Source of the DNA: Spongilla lacustris | Lineage: Eukaryota > Porifera > Demospongiae > Spongillida > Spongillidae | Assembly (NCBI GenBank): GCA_949361645.1 | Contig: OX442429.1 | Coordinates: 6,584,290 to 6,648,289 of the forward strand | Reading direction: 5' to 3' | DNA: 64,000 nucleotides | Shown: one piece after another, positions 51,936 through 61,260 of the stretch | How positions within the stretch are numbered: position 1 is the stretch's first letter | Layout: each line of letters opens with the position of its first letter | Notes under the pieces: generated by a model | Databases searched by the model: none | What the model saw: the letters and a program-made list of their open reading frames with translations, nothing else | What the model was told of the DNA's origin: nothing | Made by a program: the position numbers and the translations under genes

Positions 51936-53157
51936 GACTGTCATACCTGTTGTGTACAAAGAGCAGGCTCTAATGTATTCAAATCATTTTTGGATACACA
52001 ATGCACACACTAATGGAGATATGATTACTGTAGAGTGGTTGCTTCATTTGGGTGGTGGCCGGTCTCTTTGTCATACTGTTATATTTAAACTTTTTGTTTT
52101 TTAAAATCATATGAATTGTTCATTCTGAATCTGTGGTTGGTGGACAAGTTTTTTTTTTTTTTTTTTTTTTTTTTAGCTGCTTTAAATCAAATAATAACTT
52201 GTACTAATTGCATGGTGGCACAATAGGCCTCACCAGCAAACACGTCACTAATACATGTTGCACCATATACTACATGTAATACAAAACATATTATGAATTC
52301 CCAAGACTAAGCTCGGCCCCAGGCCCGTTCGCAACCGCGGGAATGGATTACATCACTGCTGCTCTGCAGCTGTGGGATTCAGGTCTGAAGCCGAGACTAC
52401 CCCAAATGATTGCGTCGCAGAGATTAATAACCTTACGGAACGTTCCGTAAGGTTGGCATCTTTTATAGTCGAGTCATCTGGGCCAAGGTCTACAGATTGG
52501 TCTCGGCCCCAGAAACAACGTTATGGACTACATAACCCTCAGTTGCGCAATTAACGTTGCATGGCTGCATGGCTGTCTGGGGCAGAAATATGGCGTGAAT
52601 ATTCAGGTCGTTTGCCGTCTGGCTAACAAACATGCAGGTTCCAAAACTGTGGGTTCGAGCCATTGTGAATTATGATGGCTATTTATGGTACATTAAAAAT
52701 GCCTGTATTTAAACTTGGGACATAGGATTAGTGTGGTAGGTTTGGTGTGTCAGACCATAAATGCTTGCAATGTTCTTGGACGGCAGGGTTTTTTTTTTTT
52801 TTCCATTAATCTATCATGGATACGGCACATGTACAGCTACAAACATGCATGCTAACATTGCTAAGTACTTGCTTTCGCAGCGATATCCCAATTTGTTAAC
52901 AACTAACTTGAGCCGGCCAAGCTTCTGCCCATCTACATAACAAGTGATGCCTGGTTAGTTTTAGTTCCGGAGCGTAGGCAATGTTCAATACTCCGAAAAT
53001 GCAGTTGATCAACACTTCAGGCTTGCAATTGTTTACTTCCCACGTAGCAACCATTATAATCTTGATATTCACGCGTTACCCCCCAGCGGCGAATAACTTT
53101 GTGTGAGGCTAGCATTAAAAAAGAAAAGCAGTAGACGTCAAGACTTATACCTCCGAC
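51936..53157. other. Intergenic region between ABCE1 and the CNG channels
   Basis: No coding signal in 1.2 kb. It holds two T runs (52149-52174 and 52790-52801) and a perfect 26-base palindrome (see 52429-52454). The probable promoter of the first channel gene is at its right end. Confidence 0.6.
52429..52454. repeat. Perfect 26-base palindrome
   Basis: AACCTTACGGAACGTTCCGTAAGGTT reads, in two halves, as its own reverse complement with no spacer. Its core GGAACGTTCC contains the GAAnnTTC arrangement of two heat-shock-element half-sites. Confidence 0.9.
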
Positions 53158-55114
53158 ATGGAGCGCGTGGAGCCTCCCCGGATCGTGATAGAAAACCATG
53201 GATCCCCGCCTCCTTACCCGCCCAAAAGCGGAGAATCAGATACAACTATTGCCAAACTGGTGCGCACACTCCAGTTCATCAAACGATGGGCGGGCCAAGC
53301 GGAGCAACCAATAGACCAGCGGAAGGCCTTTATGGAAAGGCTAGGAATGTCCATTCCAGACCCAGACGACGCCTACAAAAGTAACAGCCCGAATATCGAC
53401 AACGCCAACGGGATGGTCGCCGTATCGCGATCACGACACAAGAAGCACCAGTTCACGTTTAACCCTTCTGGCATATGGCTGTACCGCTGGCTGGCTGTTG
53501 TCTCGATGGCCGTGGTGTTCAATACTTACGTAATCATTCTACGAACGACGTTTACGGAGATCAACGAAAGCGTTCTGGGGTTGTGGATGACTTTAGACTA
53601 CATAGCAGACATAATTTATCTCATCGACATCTTCATACAGTTCAGAACGAGTACGTTAAAAAGAGCTACTACAGATATTGAACTGTTAACTATGCTGCTT
53701 TAACCCCTTTCGTGCAGGTTATCTTGAGAATGGCTTACTAGTAACCCAGTCTAAACAGATGGCATATCACTACATGAAAGGAGTGGCCTTCAAATTGGAC
53801 GTACTCTCACTCATTCCCTTTGACTTCCTCTACCTTGTACCTCACGTCGGGGTTAATGCAGTCGTGATCAGGTTAAATAGGTTGCTACGGCTACACAGGG
53901 CAGCCCAGTTCTACACTCGCACAGAGAGCAGGACCAACTTCCCCAACATATTCCGCATCACCACCTTGGTGGCTTGCATCATGATGAGCATCCATTGGAA
54001 TGCGTGTTTCTTCTTCCTCATCTCCAGGAAGGTGGGATTGGGTGAGGACGGTTGGGCGTACCCATCCCCAGTGGACTCCAACGGCAACGCCACGGCCTAC
54101 GCCTCTTTGTCGTGGAAGTACCTGTACAGCCTGTATTGGTCCACCTTGATACTCACCACCGTGGGCAATGTTCCTGGGCCTGCGACAGACTGGGAGTTCA
54201 TCTTCGTCACTGTTGACTATCTTGTTGGGGTCCTGATTTTTGCCACCATTGTTGGCATGGTTGGGGAGATCATCACCAACATGAACTCGCGTCAAGTCGA
54301 CTTCCAGTCCAGGCTGGACGGCATCAAGCAGTACATGAGGTACAGGAAGGTGGGTAATGACCTACAGCTCCGCGTCATTAAGTGGTTCGACTACCTCTGG
54401 GTCAACCACCACTCACTAGATGATGAAAAAATCTTGGAGACCTTGCCCGACAAGCTGAAGGCGGAAATTGCCATCCATGTGCACTTTGAGACGCTCAAGC
54501 AGGTACAGATATTTGAGGAATGCGAGGCGGGCCTTTTGGAGGAACTGGTGTTGAAATTGAAACCTCAGGTCTTTTCTCCTGGGGACTACATCTGCCGCAA
54601 GGGAGACATTGGCAAGGAGATGTACATCATCAAACATGGCTGCCTGGAGGTGGTGGGTGATGACGGGCACACTGTGCTGGCCACACTCACCGATGGCTGC
54701 TACTTTGGGGAGATCAGTATACTGAACTTGGGGGGCAGTGGGAACAGGAGGACAGCCAATGTCCGCTCCGTTGGGTACTCTGACCTCTTCTGCCTGTCCA
54801 AGGCAGATCTGCTGGAGGCCCTGATGGAATATCCTGAGGCAAAGGCCCTTCTGGAGGAGCGTGGGAGGAGGACGTTGATACGAGATGGTACTTTGGATGA
54901 GTCCATGGTCCAACCAGTGACTGCTCCTGTATCTCCTTCTGTCTCCAGGAATGCTTCCAACGCCCAGACTAGGAGGATTGATCACTTGGAGGCTGAGTTG
55001 GAACAGCTGCAAAGTCGCTTCACCAGACTGCTTGGTGAGTACAACAGTGTGCAGATGAAACTGAAACAGAGGTTATATGCTTTGGAGTCAAGAGGAAGAG
55101 TTACAACAACTTGA
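53158..55114 (+). CDS. CNGA: CNGA-type cyclic nucleotide-gated channel, tandem copy 1, 2 exons
   Basis: Cation channel opened by cyclic nucleotide. Exons 53158-53650 and 53718-55114 (intron 67 bases) give 629 residues. In order: a short N-terminal tail; S1 (WLYRWLAVVSMAVVFNTYVI); S2 with YIADIIYLIDIFIQFRT; an S3-S4 segment with LNRLLRLHRAAQFYTRTE; the pore near residue 327 with ILTTVGNVPGPATDWEF; S6 with FATIVGMVGEIITNMNS; a C-linker (QYMRYRKVGNDLQLRVI); a cyclic nucleotide-binding domain (SPGDYICRKGDIGKEMYII, YFGEISILN, GNRRTANVRS with the Thr important for cGMP); and a C-terminal leucine zipper (LEAELEQLQSRFTRLLGEYN). The usual pore glutamate of TTIGE is replaced by asparagine. Confidence 0.93.
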
Positions 55115-55445
55115 TAAAAGCCTGTACAAAAATGACACATATCACTTATACGGTAACTGCCAAGCTACATGTATGCCATTTTAAATATGCAGTTGTGTTC
55201 ATGTACGTGCTCTCGCGACAAGTTAAAACTCCACGTCAAAGCGTAGCGCGCGAAGTGTAAATTCGACAATACACTAAACGTAATTGCTTTAATAATAGTC
55301 ACACCACGGAGATCACTATAATATTGTATGGGACAATCACGTGCAGTTAGCTTGTGCCATAGCTGTTTTTGTAACACATGCACAATTAAAAAAAAAAACT
55401 TATTTATACATTGTAATTATTGCGTTGGACTGGGCACCACATCTT

Positions 55446-57537
55446 ATGCCCACTGTTTACTCTAGCAACCAGTGTATTCATGAGCTAGCTGAACAGACGT
55501 GTACGTCGAACTGCGATTCCCCAAGTGATCGCGCGGCACCCATCCCACAAGAAGAGCCTTCATGCATGGAGCCACCACCGCAGATTGTCATCGACGGCCA
55601 TCCGCTCGAGCGTGAGCCGTCACCAGCCCCATACCCGCTGCTCAGCGAGGAGGAAGCGGAAACTACCTTCGTCAAATTGGTGCGCACACTCCAGTACATC
55701 AAGCGATGGGCGGGCCGAGCGGAGCGACCTTACGACCAGAAGGACGCGTTCCTGGAGAGGTTCAGGATAACGGTTCCCAACATTGACGACGCGTACGCGA
55801 GCGAGGGGGCAGTAGGTGACATTGCCGATGGGAAAATGGCCGTGTCTACGTCCCAACCCAAGAGGCACCGGTGGACGTTTAACCCTTCTGGCGTGTGGCT
55901 GTACCGCTGGCTAGCTGTTGTCTCGCTAGCCGTGGTGTTTAACACTTACTTCATCATTCTACGAACGACGTTTACGGAGATCAACGAAAGCGTTCTGGGG
56001 TTGTGGATGACTTTAGACTACATAGCAGACATAATTTATCTCATCGACATCTTCATACAGTTCAGAACGAGTACGTTAAAAAGAGCTACTACAGGTCTTG
56101 AACTGTTAACTATGCTGCTTTAACCCCTTTCGCGCAGGTTATCTTGAAAATGGCTTACTGGTAACCCAGTCTAAACAGATGGCATATCACTACATGAAAG
56201 GAGTGGCCTTCAAATTGGATGTACTCTCACTCATCCCCTTTGACTTCCTCTACCTTGTACCTCACGTGGGGGTTAATGCAGTCGTGGTCAGGTTAAATAG
56301 GTTGCTACGGCTACACAGGGCAGCCCAGTTCTACACTCGCACAGAGAGCAGGACCAATTTCCCCAACATATTCCGCATCACCACTTTAGTGGCTTGCATC
56401 ATGATGATCATCCATTGGAACGGCTGTTTCTTCTACCTCATCTCCAGGGAGGTGGGAATTGGAACAGATCGTTGGGTGTATCCGTCCCTGTTGGACTCTA
56501 ACGGCAATGCTACAGCCTACGCTTCCTTGTCACGCAAGTACATTTACAGCATTTACTGGTCTGTTCTTACCCTCACTACTGTGGGAGACGTACCTGGACC
56601 AGTGACAGACTGGGAGTACTTTTTTGTGATACTAGACTTCCTCGCGGGGGTCATGATCTTTGCCACCATTGTTGGCATGGTGAGTGAGATCATCACCGAC
56701 ATGAACTCTCATCGGACCGACTTCCAGTCCAGGCTGGACGGTGTCAAGTTGTACATGAGGTACAGGAAGGTGGGTAAGGACCTACAGCTCCGCGTCATTA
56801 AATGGTTCGACTACCACTGGGTCAACCGGCACTACTTAGGGGACGAGCAAGACATCTTGGAGACCTTGCCTGACAAGCTGAAGGCGGAAATTGCCATCCA
56901 TGTGCACTTTGAGACACTCAAGCAGGTACAGATATTTGAGGAATGCGAGGCGGGCCTTTTGGAGGAACTGGTGTTGAAACTGAAACCTCAGGTCTTTTCT
57001 CCTGGGGACTACATCTGCCGCAAGGGAGACATTGGCAAGGAGATGTACATCATCAAACATGGCTGCCTGGAGGTGGTGGGTGATGACGGGCACACTGTGC
57101 TGGCCACACTCACCGATGGCTGCTACTTTGGGGAGATCAGTATACTGAACTTGGGGGGCAGTGGGAACAGGAGGACAGCCAATGTCCGCTCCGTTGGGTA
57201 CTCTGACCTCTTCTGCCTGTCCAAGGCAGATCTGCTGGAGGCCCTGATGGAATATCCTGAGGCAAAGGCCCTTCTGGAGGAGCGTGGGAGGAGGACGTTG
57301 ATACGAGATGGGACAGTGAGAGAGAAAAGTGGCCAACCAGTGGTGACAGTTCCCATGTCCCCTGCTGCCACCATAAAACCTCCCGATGCCCAGACTAGGA
57401 TTGATCACTTGGAGGCTGAGTTGGAACAGCTGCAGAGTCGCTTCACCAGACTGCTTGGTGAGTACAACAGTGTGCAGATGAAACTGAAACAGAGGTTAAC
57501 TGCCTTGGAGTCTGAAGAGAACGATTCAGATGATTAA
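55446..57537 (+). CDS. CNGA: CNGA-type cyclic nucleotide-gated channel, tandem copy 2, 2 exons
   Basis: Second copy, 270-450 bases downstream of copy 1. Exons are about 55446-56070 and 56138-57537 with a 67-base intron nearly identical to that of copy 1. The start could be 55446 or 55566; the latter aligns with the copy 1 start. Domain order is the same. The filter reads LTTVGDVPGPVTDWEY, with aspartate at the position of the usual glutamate. The binding domain from LPDKLKAEIAIHVHFETLKQ to the end of RTLIRDG is almost base-for-base identical to copy 1, while the pore and S5 region differ clearly. It ends with acidic residues (EENDSDD) where copy 1 ends RGRVTTT. Confidence 0.93.
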
Positions 57538-58035
57538 CGGGCATCAACTGGGCAATCTATCACTGTATCAGTTATTTGATGACAGTATTCAGCTGCATGA
57601 TGCACAGCATTTTTGTTTTGTGTGTGTAGTCCAAGTTATTATCAATGTTGTGTGTCCTCAAATTATTAGCTTTATCAGCAAGCTCCCAATTGTGATGTTC
57701 TGCTCAGTGTATTCGAATGGGAGAACAGTATAAATAGAAAAGAAGACTACATGGGTGTGACTGGTTCATCTGGTTATGTTTTTTTTGCTCATGACAATGT
57801 TAGGCGAGATGATAGTTGAAAAATTGGCCTGAATTTCAAATTGGTACAAACCCGGTGCGCCTGGGTCTGATGAAGTCCTGTACTCATTGCTGTCCCCTTG
57901 CACCAGAATGTTGGTGCACCGATCAGATTTGAGGTGTGCAAAAGTTGGAGTTGTTGAATAATGAAAATTGTAATTTTACAATTTACTAACGAAGTTAATA
58001 AACGTTCAACCACAAAGTTTACCGTCCACTTACAG
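57538..58035. other. Intergenic region between CNG copy 2 and SPCS3
   Basis: AT-rich, no coding signal. It includes the probable 3' end of copy 2 and the SPCS3 promoter. Confidence 0.5.
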
Positions 58036-58500
58036 ATGAACACCATTCTCTCAAGACTGAATGCCGTGTTTGCCTACAGCGTCACGGTGCTGGCGGTACT
58101 GACAGCTCTTTGCTTCCTCAGCACAGCCTTTAAAGATAAGAGGGCAGACGGATACGTTGAGACCTCTGCCTCGGGCATTCAAATGTTAGTTCACCCGGTA
58201 ATCGTGTGTTACTGTGCTATACCATGTGTACCATTTACAGAATGCTTACAAGAGAGCACAACCTGATTGAAGGGAGCAATGAATTGGCTAATCTTCTGTT
58301 GAATTTGAAAGCTAGTATCTTTACTAAACACGCCATTGTTTGTTTCCGCAGTGTCGCATGGTTATGTGTGTGTGGCGGTTGTATTATGTCCAGTTATGTT
58401 CTTTGACGCGGCACGTAAAGACTTCTCTCATCTATTTGATTGGAACACAAAGCAGCTATTTGTTTACGTCATCGCCGAGTACAGCACGGATAAAAATGTG

Positions 58501-58531
<31 letters not shown>

Positions 58532-58974
58532 TGTGTAAGAGTATGTGTGTATGCGTACTGTGTGTGTGTATACTTGCGTGAACGATTTGCTTTCTTATTT
58601 ATTTATTCCCTTTCAGCCTGTAAATCAAGTAGTCTTGTGGGACAAGATTATATTGAGGGGTGACTCTGCATACCTGGATCTGTCAGGTGTCAAGACCAAG
58701 TATCGATTCTTTGACGATGGAAAGGGTTTGAAGTATGTGTTAAAGCACGATTACTGCACCCACTGCCTTCTCACAGTCTAACTGTCCACATCTTCCTCCT
58801 GCTACATTACTACTTCACCTGCTGTGTGCTATAATAACCCCCCCCCCCCCCTTTTCCAGGGGCAACTCAATCAAGCTACAGGTACTATGGAACGTGATTC
58901 CACTGGCTGGGCAGCTGCCTCTGATTGGGTCCAAAAGTGTCACTGTCCAGCTCCCAGAACGCTATATGAAGTAA
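58036..58974 (+). CDS. SPCS3: Signal peptidase complex subunit 3, 5 exons
   Basis: Single-pass ER membrane subunit of the signal peptidase complex. Exons 58036-58184, 58241-58314, 58421-58497, 58617-58732 and 58860-58974 total 531 nt, giving 176 residues against 180 in human. Matches are [20 protein letters not shown] (transmembrane start), [56 protein letters not shown], and [13 protein letters not shown]. All introns are GT-AG and phase-consistent; the second exon ([20 protein letters not shown]) is needed to keep frame between GIQ and NFSHLF. The fourth intron has CCCC runs just before its acceptor. Confidence 0.94.
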
Positions 58975-59059
58975 GGAACTTGAAGATGGATATATTCTTT
59001 TTCAAAAAAAAAAAAAAAAAGGAAAAAAGACAACGAACATACAATACACACGAACACAG

Positions 59060-59384
59060 TTACTCTCTAGAATGGTAAAATAAGATGTATCCTGATTCAT
59101 TGGCACAAGCTCTCTGTGCATCTGTCAGTCCAAAAAAGTTTTCAATTGTGTGGGGCTCGATTTCCTGCATTGAAATATGCCCACATAGTGAAAGGCACAC
59201 ATACCAAGTACACATACTGGTCAAGATGCACACACACAACACACACACACGCAGCACCAAACACACAGATAATTTGTTCTTACTTCCACAATCTCATCAT
59301 CAAAGAGCAGCCAGTAACCATGGCTTTTGACTATGGTGATGTAATGACCCCTATTTGGTCCACTGCCAAGGAGGAAAGCGAGTA

Positions 59385-59419
<35 letters not shown>

Positions 59420-61024
59420 ACACACACACACCAGAAGTGCCCTCCCTACTCACCCTCCACAGTGCACCACAACAGCTATCAAGTCGTACATTTTATCTGC
59501 ATTCGTTGCCTCTTCGGACTAAGAGGATTAAACGTCAATTAACCATTTTTGCTCACCACAACAGCAGACTGACTGTGTTGAACAACTTGAGTTCCCATGG
59601 AAACACAACCCTATAGGACAGCTTGGTGTAGCGATGGAGCTGTTCCATGTACTTGAACCTCTTGAGGTGAAGTGCCAGGATCTGAGGGAGTTTCTTCACA
59701 CGAAGCCTCTTGGTTGCTTCCTGCTTGCTGCAGCACTGCTCGCAGTAATACTTTGAGTCTGCACACAGTATCTCTGAGCATGAGAACATCCTGTTGTGTA
59801 CAGTGTGTGTGTGTGTGTGTTTGGTGTGTACAGTGTGTTGTGTGCATGGTGTGTATGTATGCATGTGTTTATATGTGTGTGCATGTTTGTGTATGTGTGT
59901 GTATGTGTGTGTGTATGTGTGTGTTACAGTGTGTGTGTGTGTGTGCATGTGTGTGGTGTGTATGTGTGTGTGTTACAGTGTGTGTGCATGTATGATGTGC
60001 ATATACATGGAAGGTAGGTAGTTACCTTAGACAGTGAGTTAGGGATGTGTTCTGGTCAATGTCGACGGACAAGTCTAGGAAGTCTTCATCTTTGCTCCGC
60101 ACCTGCAACCAGGGGGGGGGGGGGTGGAAGAGGACACAGGGGGAAAGGATGAGACTGGACTTACGGTTTCACAGCAACGACATTTAGTTTCATTAGTGAG
60201 GGTTCCTTGGAAAATATCATGGATCCAGGAGGATGAAGATTCTCTCTTGCTCTTTGCTGATCATGCAGGGAAAGGCAGGGGGAGGAAAGGTCCCTTAATC
60301 ACCACCACAACAGAGGGTGCTCAATACCTAATAGGAGGTCTCCAATCGTGTTGAGTAGGTAGTTCAGAAACTCGTGTGCATCTTGCTGCTGCGCATTGTC
60401 AAACAAAACTAAGTGTGTGGAGTTCGTGTGTACGTATGCGGGGCGCGTGTGTACGTATGCGGGGTTCGTGTGTACGTGTGCGGGGTTCGTGTGTACGTGT
60501 GCGGGGTACGTTGCACATATGCAGATGAGTGTGTGTGTGTTGTATGCTGATGGTAAAAGGCACGGCAGCAAGAAGCAAATTCGAAGAAATCAATAACTAA
60601 CCATTCTCTCGTTTCACTGTCGCAACGAACTTCTTCGGCGAATGGTAGCCGAACTTTCGCTTCGAAGTGTTACTCAACTGACCAAAGAGTTCGGAAAGGC
60701 ACGAGAGAAGGCTGTCCTCGTTGGCGCTCGGAGTGTACTCGAGGACTTTAGCCCTGAACGGCGGGCAGTAGTACAGTGCTTGTAAAACAGAATTGATGTA
60801 GCACGTGTTGCCGAACTGCACAGGTGGAACATGCACCCCCACGGGCAGGTCTATACCCGAGTAGGCGTTACCATGAGAACCACTCACGTTATAGAGGCCC
60901 TGAAATTGCTCCCCTTCCGGAAGTCCGTCCGCTCCCTTCTTCTCAAGTTGAGAATTACCTGCTCCCTGGTGAGCTAACGCATCAAACAAAAATCTACATG
61001 TCACGCTCGACACTCACGTACCAT
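59060..61024 (-). CDS. USP46: Ubiquitin carboxyl-terminal hydrolase USP12/USP46 type
   Basis: Cysteine protease that removes ubiquitin; USP12 and USP46 act with WDR48 and WDR20. Minus-strand exons: 61022-61024 (the start codon alone), 60888-60958 ([18 protein letters not shown]...), 60602-60815 ([17 protein letters not shown] with the catalytic Cys), about 60329-60409 ([20 protein letters not shown]), about 60160-60230 ([19 protein letters not shown]), about 60020-60110 ([12 protein letters not shown]), about 59600-59790 ([20 protein letters not shown], then [20 protein letters not shown]), about 59500-59550 ([13 protein letters not shown]), 59290-59390 ([20 protein letters not shown] with the catalytic His), and 59060-59170 ([11 protein letters not shown]). 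Very close to human USP46 throughout. A 72-base intron within GLYN/FGNTC is in frame and free of stops. Confidence 0.93.
59385..59435. repeat. (CA)n microsatellite
   Basis: CACA run in the USP intron just upstream (in gene sense) of the GPNRGHYI exon. Confidence 0.88.
59800..59995. repeat. (GT)n / GTGTATGT array
   Basis: GT and GTAT repeats in a USP intron, with the unit GTGTGTTACAGTGTGTGTG twice near 59922-59990. Confidence 0.88.
60410..60515. repeat. 20-bp tandem repeat (GTTCGTGTGTACGTGTGCGG)
   Basis: About five copies of a 20-base unit, with GTACGTATGCGGGG variants in the first two, in the USP intron directly upstream (in gene sense) of the QQQDAHEF exon. Confidence 0.9.
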
Positions 61025-61097
61025 CTTTATGTGGGTATATTTACATCTGGGTGCGGCTTTTGGGTGTACGTCATCGATATAGACCCCCTCCTTTTCC

Positions 61098-61200
61098 TGG
61101 TCTCGTACCCAGACCCAAATACGTGTCCGCTCGATCGAAGTACGTAGTAGTGACGTAACCACCCACTGCTGTGACGTATTTGAGTCTGGGTACGAGACCA
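61098..61200. mobile_element. 103-bp inverted-repeat (MITE-like) element
   Basis: Begins TGGTCTCGTACCCAGACCCA and ends with its near reverse complement TGAGTCTGGGTACGAGACCA, with about 45 bases between. A possible 3-base duplication TCC flanks it. It lies between the USP and VWA3-like start codons, in the presumed promoter region. Confidence 0.7.
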
Positions 61201-61260
61201 TCCTCGCGCGCGGGGAATTTGAGCTGGAGCCAGTGGAGGTGCGAGGAACGAGGTGAGAAA

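Noticed and set aside
52320..52570. Possible tRNA genes around TTCG and GGTTCGAGCC-like motifs (also near 52650)
   Set aside because: I could not fold a full cloverleaf with matching acceptor and anticodon stems; only isolated B-box-like bases are present.
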